Part shown: positions 27,053 through 36,729 of the stretch, in pieces
How the letters are laid out: each line of letters opens with the position of its first letter
How positions within the stretch are numbered: the first letter of the stretch is position 1
Assembly (NCBI GenBank): GCA_031826515.1
Contig: CP134536.1
Coordinates: 1,190,001-1,254,000 of the forward strand
Reading direction: 5' to 3'
DNA from: Flavobacteriaceae bacterium HL-DH10
Lineage (GTDB): Bacteria; Bacteroidota; Bacteroidia; Flavobacteriales; Flavobacteriaceae
DNA length: 64,000 nucleotides
Notes under the pieces: model-generated
Databases searched by the model: none
What the model was told of the DNA's origin: nothing
Seen by the model: only the letters and a program-made list of their open reading frames with translations
Translations under genes and position numbers: made by a program

Positions 27053-29395
27053 TTAACCTACTATATTCACAATTTTACCAGGAACTACAATCACTTTTTT
27101 AGGTGTGCGTCCTTGTAATTGTTCTTGAGTTTTTTCGTGCGCTAAAACCGTTTTTTCAATATCATCTTTACTCATATCTAATGGTAATTCTAATGTGAAA
27201 CGCATTTTCCCATTAAATGAAATTGGGTAGTTTTTACTGCTTTCTACTAAATGACTGGCATCAAATTCTGGAAATGGTGCCGTTGTAATAGACTCGTTAT
27301 GGCCTAACTGATTCCATAATTCTTCAGCAATATGAGGTGCATACGGAGAAATTAAAACTAATAAAGGTTCCAAAATCTCTTTTGAAGTACATTTTTGAGC
27401 CGTTAACTCATTAACAGCAATCATAAAGGTTGACACCGACGTATTGAATGAGAAATTCTCAATATCTTCTTGTACTTTTTTAATGGTTTTATGAAGTGTT
27501 TTTAGAGCATCTTTTGATGCTGCTGCATCTGTAACTTTAAGCCCATTATCATCAGCATACAATTTCCACATTTTTTTAAGAAACGAATGCACCCCTGTAA
27601 TACCAGCAGTATTCCAAGGTTTATATTGTTCTAAAGGCCCTAAGAACATTTCGTAAAGACGCAAACTGTCTGCGCCGTAATCTTTTACAATGTTATCTGG
27701 ATTGACAACGTTGTATTTGGATTTAGACATTTTTTCGACTTCGCGAGACACTTTAAAAGTTTCGTTTTCTTCTGTAATAAACTCAGCATTTTTATATTCT
27801 TCTCTCCAGTTTTTAAACGCTTCAACATCTAATTCATTAGAAGCATTTACAAATGATACATCAGCATGTAGCTTTACAAACTGAAATTCAATTTTATCAC
27901 GCATAAACTCAATTATCTCTTCATTTTTCATCGAGTTTAACGTATCAATTATTAAAGGGTCGTCACCAAATATTTGTTTCAGCTTTAATGAATGTAATAC
28001 TGGTAATTCAGACATTAACCATTCCAATAAATCATCTTCAGCTTCTTTATCTATAAAACTCTCATCTAATTTAAAGTTACTATTGAAACTTTTAAATACT
28101 GGCTTATGCTTTATCGGATGCCAACGATTAAGACCTTTATCGTCAATTTTTAAATATGAAATCCTTCTATAAACAAAAGCACTAGTCCCCAAAATCATCC
28201 CTTGGTTAATCAGTTTTTTTGCAAACTCATCAACAGGAACAGCACCTTTATCAAACAAGAATTTTTGCCAAAAACGCGAGTACAATAAATGTCCTGTAGC
28301 ATGCTCACTGCCGCCAATGTATAAATCGACATCTTTCCAATAGTTAAGCGCTTCTTTGCTCGCAAATACTTCAGTATTCGAAGCATCCATGTAACGATTA
28401 AAATACCATGAACTTCCTGCCCACCCTGGCATGGTGTTCAACTCTAATGGATGAATGGTTTCATTATCGATTAAATCATTTGAAACGACTTCATTCTTAT
28501 TGGTGTCCCAAGCCCAAACAGTCGCATTTCCTAATGGCGGTTCACCGGTTTCGGTTGGTAAATATTTTTCTACTTCTGGTAATTTTATTGGTAAATTTGC
28601 AGCATCAATCATTTGTGGCATACCATCAACATAATACACAGGGAATGGTTCACCCCAATAACGCTGACGACTAAATACCGCATCGCGCAAGCGGTAATTT
28701 GTTTTTCCTTCACCTTGACCAATTTGCTCCAATTCGTAAATAGCACGTTTGGTTGCTTTTTTGTAATTCATTCCGTTAAGGAAATCACTATTACCAATAA
28801 CGGTTTTATCTTTATCTGAAAACGCTGATTCTGAAATATCTACACCTTCAAAAATATTTATAATGGGAATGTTAAAATGTTTTGCAAAAGCATAATCTCG
28901 TTCATCTCCACAAGGCACCGACATGACTGCTCCTGTTCCGTAACCTGCTAAAACATAATCGCCAATCCATACTGGAATAGGTTCTTTTGTAAACGGATGT
29001 TCTGCATACGCACCTGTAAATGCTCCAGAAATGGTTTTTACATCGGCCATTCTATCGCGTTCGCTACGTTTTGCTGTAGCTAAAATATACGCATCAACCG
29101 CTTCTTTTTGTTCTGGTGTTGTTATCTGTGATACGAATTCGTGTTCTGGTGCCAACGTCATAAAACTAACACCAAAAATGGTGTCGGGTCTTGTTGTGAA
29201 AACGTCAATTTGGCGAGACCCTTCGACTGCGCTCAGGGTGTCATTAGAAATTACATTGAATGTTACACTTGCTCCAACCGATTTACCAATCCAGTTACGC
29301 TGACTTTCCTTTAAAGAATCTGTCCAATCTATGGTATCTAAACCTTGAAGTAACCGTTCGGCATAAGCAGAAATTCGCATACTCCATTGGGTCAT
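27053..29395 (-). CDS. leuS: Leucine-tRNA ligase, C-terminal frame (780 residues)
   Basis: This frame holds the rest of LeuS: the editing domain (TTRPDTIFG, then the [15 protein letters not shown] block), the catalytic-core return ([13 protein letters not shown]), the large Bacteroidetes-type insertion, KMSKSKYN near residue 565, and the anticodon-binding C-terminus. It begins [16 protein letters not shown], which is internal sequence in any normal LeuS, so it is not a free-standing gene. It overlaps the N-terminal frame by ATGA at an A7 run (29395-29401). A -1 shift there, or one more A, rejoins the two frames perfectly. A REP-like palindrome encodes part of the editing-domain edge (29216-29243). 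Confidence 0.9.
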   Translation of the reverse strand: MTQWSMRISAYAERLLQGLDTIDWTDSLKESQRNWIGKSVGASVTFNVISNDTLSAVEGSRQIDVFTTRPDTIFGVSFMTLAPEHEFVSQITTPEQKEAVDAYILATAKRSERDRMADVKTISGAFTGAYAEHPFTKEPIPVWIGDYVLAGYGTGAVMSVPCGDERDYAFAKHFNIPIINIFEGVDISESAFSDKDKTVIGNSDFLNGMNYKKATKRAIYELEQIGQGEGKTNYRLRDAVFSRQRYWGEPFPVYYVDGMPQMIDAANLPIKLPEVEKYLPTETGEPPLGNATVWAWDTNKNEVVSNDLIDNETIHPLELNTMPGWAGSSWYFNRYMDASNTEVFASKEALNYWKDVDLYIGGSEHATGHLLYSRFWQKFLFDKGAVPVDEFAKKLINQGMILGTSAFVYRRISYLKIDDKGLNRWHPIKHKPVFKSFNSNFKLDESFIDKEAEDDLLEWLMSELPVLHSLKLKQIFGDDPLIIDTLNSMKNEEIIEFMRDKIEFQFVKLHADVSFVNASNELDVEAFKNWREEYKNAEFITEENETFKVSREVEKMSKSKYNVVNPDNIVKDYGADSLRLYEMFLGPLEQYKPWNTAGITGVHSFLKKMWKLYADDNGLKVTDAAASKDALKTLHKTIKKVQEDIENFSFNTSVSTFMIAVNELTAQKCTSKEILEPLLVLISPYAPHIAEELWNQLGHNESITTAPFPEFDASHLVESSKNYPISFNGKMRFTLELPLDMSKDDIEKTVLAHEKTQEQLQGRTPKKVIVVPGKIVNIVG
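29216..29243. repeat. REP-like palindrome inside leuS
   Basis: The plus-strand sequence GACCCTTCGACTGCGCTCAG followed by GGTGTC is the common flavobacterial CCCTTCGACTGCGCTCAGGG palindrome. Here it is in frame on the minus strand and encodes [12 protein letters not shown] between VTFNVIS and [13 protein letters not shown]. That stretch has no counterpart in typical LeuS just before the editing-domain TTRPDT motif. Confidence 0.75.
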
Positions 29396-30126
29396 TTTTT
29401 TCTTATTACAGAATGGCCACCACGTTCTGAAACACCATTAATTATTTCATCATTTGCCAAAACTGTTCCTAATGCAGGACACCAGTTTACCTCAGTTTCT
29501 GCTAAATAAGTTAAACGGTATTGCAGTAATATTTTTTCTTGTTTTTTTGAAGTAAAAGCATTCCAATCTTCAGCAGAAAAAGGGTCAATATCAGCATCAC
29601 AAACCGCATTTACTTTTGCATTTCCTTCAGCTTCAAAAAGCTTTACTAACTCGGAAATATCTTCAGCTTTATCGCTATCATTATTATACCAAGAATTGAA
29701 TAATTGAATAAAAATCCACTGCGTCCATTTATAATAACTAGGATCACTTGTACGAACCTCACGAGACCAATCGAATGAAAATCCAATTTGATCCAATTGA
29801 CGGCGGTATGTTTTTATGTTTTCGGCAGTTGTAATCGCTGGGTGTTGCCCCGTTTGAATCGCATACTGTTCCGCAGGCAAACCAAAACTATCATAACCTT
29901 GTGGATGTAATACATTAAAACCTTGATGGCGTTTATAACGTGCATAAATATCAGACGCAATATACCCTAGCGGGTGACCAACATGTAATCCTGCACCACT
30001 TGGATACGGAAACATATCTAACACATAAAATTTTGGTTTATCACTTATATTTTCGGCTTTAAACGTTTGATTTGTTGCCCAATAATCTTGCCACTTTTTC
30101 TCGATTTTATTGAAATCGTATATCAT
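29392..30126 (-). CDS. leuS: Leucine-tRNA ligase, N-terminal frame (244 residues)
   Basis: The N-terminal part of leucyl-tRNA synthetase, which charges tRNA-Leu. It starts [16 protein letters not shown] and contains [23 protein letters not shown] with the HIGH-type motif HVGH, then [13 protein letters not shown] and the zinc-type region [15 protein letters not shown]. It ends [13 protein letters not shown] and a TGA stop. In intact LeuS the sequence continues with (M)xQW, which is exactly how the next frame starts. The stop follows AGA AAA AAA, so the A AAA AAA heptamer is in the register of a -1 slippery site. The alternative is a one-base error in the A run. The gene is essential, so a functional product must be made somehow. 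Confidence 0.9.
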   Translation of the reverse strand: MIYDFNKIEKKWQDYWATNQTFKAENISDKPKFYVLDMFPYPSGAGLHVGHPLGYIASDIYARYKRHQGFNVLHPQGYDSFGLPAEQYAIQTGQHPAITTAENIKTYRRQLDQIGFSFDWSREVRTSDPSYYKWTQWIFIQLFNSWYNNDSDKAEDISELVKLFEAEGNAKVNAVCDADIDPFSAEDWNAFTSKKQEKILLQYRLTYLAETEVNWCPALGTVLANDEIINGVSERGGHSVIRKK

Positions 30127-30153
30127 CCTGTCTGTATCTACTTTTTAAAAGCG

Positions 30154-30161
30154 CAAATTTA
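30154..30161 (-). promoter_or_regulatory. -7 promoter element for leuS
   Basis: The minus strand reads TAAATTTG (TAnnTTTG), 27 bases before the leuS ATG at 30126. Confidence 0.5.
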
Positions 30162-30271
30162 CGGTTTAAATAGAAACCAGTAAAGTGTTTACTTCTAATT
30201 AATCTATTCTATTAAATAATATGTCTTTAAAAAGCAATTTGTAATTTCGCCGCAAAATTAATTTCACGAAT

Positions 30272-31198
30272 TTGATTAATAATACAACCAAAGCACATTT
30301 AGCTTTATTAGGCGCTAACACTATTTATGGCGCTAATTATATTATAGCCAAAGGTATTATGCCAGATAAAATTGGACCATCGGCATTTGTATTTATTAGA
30401 CTTTCTTGCTGTGTCATCTTATTTTGGATTATAAAACTTCTATTTGTTAATGAGAAAGTAGAAAAAAAAGACCTCTTTAAACTTGCGCTTTGCGGATTAT
30501 TTGGAGGTGCCTTAAACCAAATGCTGTTTTTTCATGGCATAAACTTAACATCGCCCATAGATGCCTCAATAATTCAAACTGCAACTCCTGTATTAGTTTT
30601 AATTTTTAGCATTATCATTTTAAAAGAACGGATTACAAAAAATAAAGTTATAGGAATTTCTTTGGCTGGGGTTGGCGCTATATTTTTAATTCTTTATGGA
30701 AACAAAGTACAGGGAACCAGTTCTTTTTTAGGCAATCTATTTGTATTTTTAAATGCTTGTAGCTATGGGTTATATCTCGTAATTGCTAAAACCTTAATGA
30801 AAAAATATAATGCTATTACCGTTATTAGCTGGATATTTTTATTTGGATTTCTTTACGCTTTCCCTTTTGGGGTTAATGATTTTTTAAGTACAGACTTTAA
30901 AGAATTTACAGTTAACACCTATTTAACTATAGCTTATGTCGTTTTATTTACAACATTTTTAGCGTACCTATTTAACATTTATGCGCTTAAACACTTAGCA
31001 CCCTCTGTAACTAGTAGCTATGTTTATTTACAGCCAGTAGTTAGCTTTATCATGGTTAGTGCACTCGCATATATCTTTATGCAAGAGGAATATGCACAAG
31101 ATATTAATCTTATAAAAATATTAAGTTGTGTTGTTGTTGCAAGTGGTGTTTATATAATAAGTAAACCAGAAAAAAAAATCAATTTAAAACAATATTGA
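30272..31198 (+). CDS. EamA/DMT-family transporter
   Basis: A 308-residue drug/metabolite transporter with ten predicted membrane helices in two EamA repeats. Each repeat has the usual GANTIYGANYIIAKG or NACSYGLYLVIAKTLMKKY helix 1 and a conserved Pro-containing helix 4 (for example SVTSSYVYLQPVVSFIM in repeat 2). It probably exports or imports an amino acid or metabolite; the substrate is not predictable. No ATG is available near the N-terminus, so I use the TTG at 30272 (MINNTTKAHLALLG). It lies divergent from leuS. Confidence 0.88.
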   Translation: MINNTTKAHLALLGANTIYGANYIIAKGIMPDKIGPSAFVFIRLSCCVILFWIIKLLFVNEKVEKKDLFKLALCGLFGGALNQMLFFHGINLTSPIDASIIQTATPVLVLIFSIIILKERITKNKVIGISLAGVGAIFLILYGNKVQGTSSFLGNLFVFLNACSYGLYLVIAKTLMKKYNAITVISWIFLFGFLYAFPFGVNDFLSTDFKEFTVNTYLTIAYVVLFTTFLAYLFNIYALKHLAPSVTSSYVYLQPVVSFIMVSALAYIFMQEEYAQDINLIKILSCVVVASGVYIISKPEKKINLKQY

Positions 31199-31270
31199 AA
31201 GTTTAAGCGTTGTTATTTATACTGTATTAGAATACTTTGTTATTTTTACGTTATTAATCCAAGTTACTTT

Positions 31271-32149
31271 ATGAGCTCATCATTTGAAAAACATCAAAAA
31301 CGCAGACTTATTTCATCTTACTTTTCGGTCGTATTAAGTATTGCTTTGGTATTGTTTTTATTAGGATTACTAGGCATGCTCGTTTTAAATGCAAAAAAAG
31401 TATCCGATCATTTTAAGGAACAAGTTGTTCTTACTATATATTTAAAAGACTCGGCAAAAGAGGTTGAAACAAAACAGCTTGAAAAAAGTTTAGCCATGTC
31501 TGATTATGTAAAATCCACCGAATACATCTCAAAAGAGCAAGCAGCCGAATCAATGAAAGCTGAAAACGGCGAAGATTTTATGGATTTTGTAGGTTATAAT
31601 CCCTTACAAAATTCTATCGACGTTCATTTAAAAGCTGACTTTGTAACTTCGGAACAACTTGAAAAAATTTCAACAGAAGCAACCTCTAAAAACTTCGTAG
31701 ATGAAGTAGCTTATGATAACGACTTGGTTAATTTAATGAACGATAACGTTAAAAAAATAAGTTTCTGGGTACTGGTTATAAGCGGTATTTTCACCTTAAT
31801 TGCTGTATTACTTATAAATAGTTCCATAAGATTGGCCGTTTACTCCAAACGATTTACCATAAAAACCATGCAAATGGTAGGCGCTACAAAACAATTTATT
31901 CGTCGCCCCTTTGTCTGGAAAAGTGTGCGTTTAGGTATTATTGGTGCTGTTTTAGCTTTAATAGGAATGGCTATTGTTTTATATTATTTAAACAAAACAT
32001 TTACCGAATTAGAGTTACTAAGTAATCCCATATTAATAAGCATGTTGTTTGCTTTCATATTTGCTTTAGGCATTATCATTACTTGGATTAGCACCCATTT
32101 TGCTACCCAACGTTTTTTAAATTTAAAAACAGACGACCTTTATTATTAG
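31271..32149 (+). CDS. ftsX: Cell-division protein FtsX
   Basis: A 292-residue FtsX permease-like protein, the membrane partner of the ATPase FtsE at the division septum, where the complex activates peptidoglycan hydrolases. It has a cytoplasmic N-terminus, helix 1 at about 20-42, an extracellular domain (about 45-165) with VVLTIYLKDSA and DFMDFVGYNPLQNSIDV, then three helices (about 167-187, 215-237, 255-275). The loop TMQMVGATKQFIRRPFVWKS is the FtsX signature. ftsE is not adjacent, as is usual in this phylum. DUF3098 follows; normally uppP and truB come next, but here 8 kb intervene. Confidence 0.92.
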   Translation: MSSSFEKHQKRRLISSYFSVVLSIALVLFLLGLLGMLVLNAKKVSDHFKEQVVLTIYLKDSAKEVETKQLEKSLAMSDYVKSTEYISKEQAAESMKAENGEDFMDFVGYNPLQNSIDVHLKADFVTSEQLEKISTEATSKNFVDEVAYDNDLVNLMNDNVKKISFWVLVISGIFTLIAVLLINSSIRLAVYSKRFTIKTMQMVGATKQFIRRPFVWKSVRLGIIGAVLALIGMAIVLYYLNKTFTELELLSNPILISMLFAFIFALGIIITWISTHFATQRFLNLKTDDLYY

Positions 32150-32221
32150 ATAATTTATAATAGCCTTAACGTAAGTTTTTAAATAAATCCGTTAATTTGC
32201 ATCACTACTTTTAGATTAATC

Positions 32222-32476
32222 ATGGGAGAAAAAAAACAAAAAGACGCTACAAAACCTGTTTTTGTATTCGGAAAGAAAAACTATAAATTCATGTTTATAG
32301 GCTTAGCATGTATTGCCTTAGGATTTATATTAATGTCTGGTGGAGGTAGTGACGATCCTAATGTTTTTAATCCTGAAATTTTTAGCTGGAGACGTATTCG
32401 TTTAGCTCCAATGCTAATTCTTACTGGTTTTGGTATTCAAGTGTATGCCATTTTACTTAATCCTGATAAAAAGTAA
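32222..32476 (+). CDS. DUF3098 small membrane protein
   Basis: An 84-residue protein with two predicted membrane helices (about 22-40 and 57-78) and the DUF3098 pattern FGKKNYKFMFIGLACIALGF plus a GGGSDDPNVFNPEIFSWRR loop. Function is unknown. It normally sits between ftsX and uppP in Bacteroidetes. Its stop codon directly abuts the stop of the convergent glycerate kinase gene (32476/32477), which marks the left edge of the inserted catabolic locus. Confidence 0.85.
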   Translation: MGEKKQKDATKPVFVFGKKNYKFMFIGLACIALGFILMSGGGSDDPNVFNPEIFSWRRIRLAPMLILTGFGIQVYAILLNPDKK

Positions 32477-33601
32477 TCAACTTAATGTATTAGCAAACTT
32501 TGCTGCCATTATTTTTACATAATCAAACCCATTCTGCATAGCATCATCTAAGTTTTTTGAATGTTTTAATACGGCATCAGAATAATCTATTCCAAATTTC
32601 TTAATACTATTTTTATCTAAATCTATAGCACCACAAAAAGTAGCAACTCTAATATTTTTAGCGTTCGCGGAAGCAATAACACCTTGAATCGTTTTTCCTA
32701 AAAAAGTTTGAGAATCTAATTTACCTTCACCAGTAATAATCCAATCGGCATCTTCTATATGTGCATCAAAATTGGCAAGATGCTTTACTAACTGAATCCC
32801 CGATTCTAAAGCACCATTTAAAAAAACTTTTGACGCTATTCCCATTCCTCCAGCTGCGCCTGCACCTTTAACTAATTGAGCTTCCACACCAAAAGTCTTT
32901 TTAATAATTTTAGAAAAATCTTTTAAGCCTTTATCTAGCATTTCGATGTCTATTTGCGATGCTCCTTTTTGAGCACCATACACATAGGCCGCACCATTTT
33001 CTCCGTATAAAGGATTTGTAACATCACAAGCCACTTGAAATTGAATGCTTTTTAGTTTAGGATGAACACCTGCAAAATCAATGGAAGTAATTTGAGACAG
33101 ATTAGCCCCTATTGGTTTTATCTCTTCTCTGTTTTTATCTAAAAAACGATACCCTAAAGCAACTGCCATTCCAATACCGCAATCGTTAGTGGCACTTCCT
33201 CCAATACCCAAAATAATTTTTGTGGCACCTTTATTAATGGCATCTAAAATCATTTCCCCTGTCCCTAGAGTAGTTGCCTTTTTACAATCAAACTCATATG
33301 GCTCCAATAACTTGACACCAGAAGCTTCAGCCATTTCTATAAAGGCTGTTTTAGAATTTTCGGAATATAAATACGAGGCTTCAATGGGTTGAAAAAACGG
33401 ATTGTTTACTTGAATCTTTACAATTGTTCCATTCAAATAATGATTCACCACATCAATAGTGCCATCACCACCATCAGCTAATGGCAACTTTAAAATAGTT
33501 GCATTTGGTAAAATAGTTTTAATACCAACCTCAACAGCATTACAAAATTGTAATCCTGTTAATGAGTTTTTAAATTTATCTGGGGCTATTACTATTTTCA
33601 T
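32477..33601 (-). CDS. Glycerate kinase (GlxK/GarK family)
   Basis: A 374-residue class II glycerate kinase, phosphorylating D-glycerate. The opening MKIVIAPDKFKNSLTG, the block LPLADGGDGT near 41-50, and GIGGSATNDCGIGMA near 131-145 are diagnostic. GAGAAGGMG and WIITGEGKLDSQTFLGK follow. Length is normal. It is the last gene of the minus-strand operon, 11 bases after the symporter. Next to a glucosyl/mannosylglycerate hydrolase its substrate is most simply the glycerate released by that enzyme, giving 2-phosphoglycerate (or 3-phosphoglycerate) for glycolysis or gluconeogenesis. Confidence 0.93.
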   Translation of the reverse strand: MKIVIAPDKFKNSLTGLQFCNAVEVGIKTILPNATILKLPLADGGDGTIDVVNHYLNGTIVKIQVNNPFFQPIEASYLYSENSKTAFIEMAEASGVKLLEPYEFDCKKATTLGTGEMILDAINKGATKIILGIGGSATNDCGIGMAVALGYRFLDKNREEIKPIGANLSQITSIDFAGVHPKLKSIQFQVACDVTNPLYGENGAAYVYGAQKGASQIDIEMLDKGLKDFSKIIKKTFGVEAQLVKGAGAAGGMGIASKVFLNGALESGIQLVKHLANFDAHIEDADWIITGEGKLDSQTFLGKTIQGVIASANAKNIRVATFCGAIDLDKNSIKKFGIDYSDAVLKHSKNLDDAMQNGFDYVKIMAAKFANTLS

Positions 33602-33612
33602 TGATTGATATT

Positions 33613-35259
33613 TTAACTTAAAATAGATGGAAGAAAATAACTAAAAATTAATATAGCCACAAAAAACATGACAAGAATATAAACTTCTCTTATCATAAAG
33701 TCTGATTTTTTAATAGCTACATTAAAATTTGATATTCTTTTTATTTCTGTTTTACCCGTTAATGCACTGACAAGGTATGCTACAACTAAAGCTATTATTA
33801 CACCCGTGAAATTAAGCCAAATCCAGAAAATATGAATTCCTAAGTCTATATGAAAAATCTCTTGAATAGTTTTTGAAAATATTAAATTAATAAGTACCGC
33901 TGAAATAATGCCTGCGTTCATTCCTATATGATTTACTTTTTTTGAAAAGAATGCTAAAAAGAAAGTAACCAAAACGGGACCATAAAACACAGAACCAATA
34001 GCATTAATAATCTCTATAACCGCACTTTTGCTTCCTCCAAAAAGAAAGGCACTAGTAATGCATACCAATCCCCAAAACACCACGGACCCTTTCGAAATAA
34101 ACATGTATTTTTTTGTACTCAATTTTGTTTCTCCTCGGTTAAAGAAATCTTCAACCGTTACAGCAGATAAGGAATTAACCGTTGAACTTAAAGATGACAT
34201 AGCCGCAGATAAAATACCAACCATTAAAATACCTATTAGACCGTGTGGTAAATATTTCATTATAAAAACAGGAACCATTAAATCTGCTTTAACTCCATGA
34301 GTAGCATACTCGTTAGGAAAGTATTTTTGAGTTGTGATGGCTATTTCTTCAAGAAAACCTGGTGCCGTTGTTATTAAACCACCAATAACCAATCCCATGA
34401 TACAATAAATTAAAACGACAGGAAACCTTAAAAGACCGTTAGCCATTAAAAGGGTTCTAATTGTTTTTTCATTTTTAGCAGATAATAACCGTTGCGCTTG
34501 TGTTTGGTCGCAACCATAGTAGGATGCATAAAGAAAAAAGCCTCCTATAATCATTGGTAACAAACCATATTCATTTCCTTCTCCTATTCCTAAATTATAG
34601 TCTATAACTTGTAATCTTTCAGGAGAAAAACCTTCTGCTAAACCGCCATGTTCTTGTAAAAGACTCCATCCAAAATACAAGCAAATAATTAACCCTACAA
34701 ATAAGATAATCATCTGTATGGCATCTCCCCAAACTACAGCTTTCATACCGCCTTGCCATGAATAAATAATAGTAATAACACTTATAATTAAAATAGTATA
34801 TACAAAATCTATATCTAAAACAGCTTGTAAAATAATAGCAATAGTATAAACCATTACTCCAGTTCCTAAAGCACGACTAATTTGAAACACGATACTTAAA
34901 ATTAACCGCGTAGAGGTGCTAAATCGTTTTTCTACAAACTCATAAATGCTAACGACTCCAGACCTAAATAATGGAGGAATAATCACTATCATTATAAAAA
35001 TCATGGCAAGCGGAACAGCAAACTCAAAGGTTAACCATTTCATGCCTCCACCTAATTTTAAACCTACAAAAGCTGGCGCTGATATAAAACTTATGGCCGA
35101 TAATTGTGTTGCCATTGTAGAGAGACTTAAAGGAAACCACCCCATGCTTTTACCTCCTAAAAAATAATCTTTAGAGTCTTTATTATCTTTAAAGAAAAAA
35201 CCCATTCCTAAAAAGAAAATGATGTAAAATATTATTATACTATAATCTAGCCAATTCAT
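33613..35259 (-). CDS. Sodium:solute symporter (SSS family)
   Basis: A 548-residue inner-membrane symporter with about 13-14 predicted helices, beginning MNWLDYSIIIFYIIFFLGMGF. Typical SSS features are DYFLGGKSMGWFPLSLSTMATQLSAISFI near residues 31-59, the GGMKAVVWGDAIQM segment near 170 and SSLSSTVNSLSAVTVEDFF near 355, with the sodium-site serines. Sugar and sialic-acid symporters of the SSS family have this form. In this operon it should carry the intact glycoside across the inner membrane, because the hydrolase downstream of uptake has no signal peptide. The substrate is inferred from context. Confidence 0.9.
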   Translation of the reverse strand: MNWLDYSIIIFYIIFFLGMGFFFKDNKDSKDYFLGGKSMGWFPLSLSTMATQLSAISFISAPAFVGLKLGGGMKWLTFEFAVPLAMIFIMIVIIPPLFRSGVVSIYEFVEKRFSTSTRLILSIVFQISRALGTGVMVYTIAIILQAVLDIDFVYTILIISVITIIYSWQGGMKAVVWGDAIQMIILFVGLIICLYFGWSLLQEHGGLAEGFSPERLQVIDYNLGIGEGNEYGLLPMIIGGFFLYASYYGCDQTQAQRLLSAKNEKTIRTLLMANGLLRFPVVLIYCIMGLVIGGLITTAPGFLEEIAITTQKYFPNEYATHGVKADLMVPVFIMKYLPHGLIGILMVGILSAAMSSLSSTVNSLSAVTVEDFFNRGETKLSTKKYMFISKGSVVFWGLVCITSAFLFGGSKSAVIEIINAIGSVFYGPVLVTFFLAFFSKKVNHIGMNAGIISAVLINLIFSKTIQEIFHIDLGIHIFWIWLNFTGVIIALVVAYLVSALTGKTEIKRISNFNVAIKKSDFMIREVYILVMFFVAILIFSYFLPSILS

Positions 35260-35347
35260 AATCTATATATACGTTTTAATCTCTATTAATTAGTTTGCTT
35301 TCTAAATCGATTTTATTGAACTCGTTTAAACTTTTTTATTACTAAAA

Positions 35348-36652
35348 TCAACTATTTAATAAATCAATTAATAAAGCTGCGCTCCATGAAAAATTATTCC
35401 CGCCATAACCTGCATTTCCATGTTCATGTATTTCTTTTCTTGAATCAAAATATTCGTAAAAACCATTTTTCTCAATAATACTAATAGTGTCTTGTTTTAC
35501 GCGTTCTGCAATATCGTTATATCCATATTGTTTTAAACCATTATAAAGTATCCAGTTAAGATTAATCCACACAGGGCCTCTCCAATATTTTTTAGGACTA
35601 AATCGTTCGCTTGTTGGATCAAAAGAAGCACATAAATATTGATGTTCTCCACCAAATTTATCCAGCATAACTTTAACCATTGAAGCTGCTCTTTCCTTGT
35701 TAGGAATATTAGCAAACCATGGAGAAAATGATGATGAAGATATATATCTGATTGGTTTTTCATTTCGCAAATCATAATGAATATAAGCACCTAACTCTTC
35801 ATCAAATAATTTATCGTTAAATGATTTAATACTTTTTGTTTGCCATTTTTGTAGTTGTGCAATTTTATCTTCATTATTTCCCATAAGCTTGTATAATGCT
35901 ATCAAGCTTTCGTTAGACTTTATTAGCACAGAATTAAATAAAGGATCTTGCACTAAAAACGGAGATAATTCTGCTATTTTTTCATCGCTATAATTATTTT
36001 CCTTTGCTATTTCAATAATATACAAATAATGATCATATTCTCTTTTTGAAGGTCTTTCTGAAGCATCTACATGAGTTGTATCTCTTCTCTCAAAAGTATA
36101 TTCTGGCGAATTCATAGTTTTCCATATATCATCCCAAATAGGTGAATTATCGGTTCCAGATTCCCAATTATGGTATATATATATTAAACCTTCATCTTGA
36201 GGATCTCTATTTTTATAAAAATATTCATGATTAAAATAAACCTTATCAATAACCGTTTCTATAAACTTTAAAGTTGCTTTTTTATCGCTACTAATTCTAT
36301 ATAAATTTTCTAAAACAAATCCCGTTACAGGAGGTTGTGTCATGCCAGTAGATTTATACTTTTTTGAAGCTTCAGGGTGTAAATTTGAACAATGAAAATC
36401 AGGCCCCGGAAAATAACTATCACTTTCGGTATGAAAAATGATATGTGGTATAAATCCATTTCCCCATTGCGCATCTAACAAGGTATTTATTTCGGCTTCG
36501 GCCTTTTGCATATCAAAATGCGCAAAACCTATGGCAATTAAACCAGAATCCCAAAACCATTGGAATGGGTATAAGTTTGCACAAGGAATACTAAAACGAT
36601 CCTTCCAATTGTTATTAAGAACTTCTCTAGCTTTTTTTTGTAATTCTTTCAT
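35348..36652 (-). CDS. GH63-type glucosylglycerate/mannosylglycerate hydrolase
   Basis: A 434-residue (alpha/alpha)6-barrel glycosidase. It resembles bacterial glucosylglycerate and mannosylglycerate hydrolases: LYPFQWFWDSGLIAIGFAH near 27-45, the AQWGNGFIPH loop at 61-70, YFPGPD at 80-85, TGMTQPPV at 102-109, YHNWESGTDNSPIWDD at 160-175 with the likely catalytic acid Asp168, DASERPSKREYDHYL near 196-210, YWRGPVWINLNW, and a likely base Glu400 in YEYFD. The short length and DNSP/WRGPVW blocks fit this group better than periplasmic trehalases. There is no signal peptide, so it is cytoplasmic. The adjacent glycerate kinase supports release of glycerate. Trehalase-like activity remains possible. 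Confidence 0.8.
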   Translation of the reverse strand: MKELQKKAREVLNNNWKDRFSIPCANLYPFQWFWDSGLIAIGFAHFDMQKAEAEINTLLDAQWGNGFIPHIIFHTESDSYFPGPDFHCSNLHPEASKKYKSTGMTQPPVTGFVLENLYRISSDKKATLKFIETVIDKVYFNHEYFYKNRDPQDEGLIYIYHNWESGTDNSPIWDDIWKTMNSPEYTFERRDTTHVDASERPSKREYDHYLYIIEIAKENNYSDEKIAELSPFLVQDPLFNSVLIKSNESLIALYKLMGNNEDKIAQLQKWQTKSIKSFNDKLFDEELGAYIHYDLRNEKPIRYISSSSFSPWFANIPNKERAASMVKVMLDKFGGEHQYLCASFDPTSERFSPKKYWRGPVWINLNWILYNGLKQYGYNDIAERVKQDTISIIEKNGFYEYFDSRKEIHEHGNAGYGGNNFSWSAALLIDLLNS

Positions 36653-36667
36653 AGGTATCTATCTTAC

Positions 36668-36707
36668 TAAAAAACTCATCACCTACACTTAGCAGTAAGT
36701 GATGAGT
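36668..36707 (-). terminator. Intra-operon terminator/attenuator after the TonB receptor gene
   Basis: On the minus strand ACTCATCAC, a 16-base loop with a small inner stem, then GTGATGAGT is followed directly by T6. It lies in the 77-base gap between the receptor stop (36730) and the hydrolase start (36652). Partial termination here would give more receptor than hydrolase, symporter and kinase. Confidence 0.75.
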
Positions 36708-36729
36708 AATTAAACTAAATTAATATGGG

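Noticed and set aside
26903-27118. 71-residue open frame between SemiSWEET and leuS
   Set aside because: It runs through the repeat block and into the antisense of the leuS 3' end, with no recognisable protein features.
35533-35790. 85-residue second frame on the same strand as the GH63 gene
   Set aside because: Lies wholly inside the hydrolase frame, which is intact across it; no sign of frameshift.
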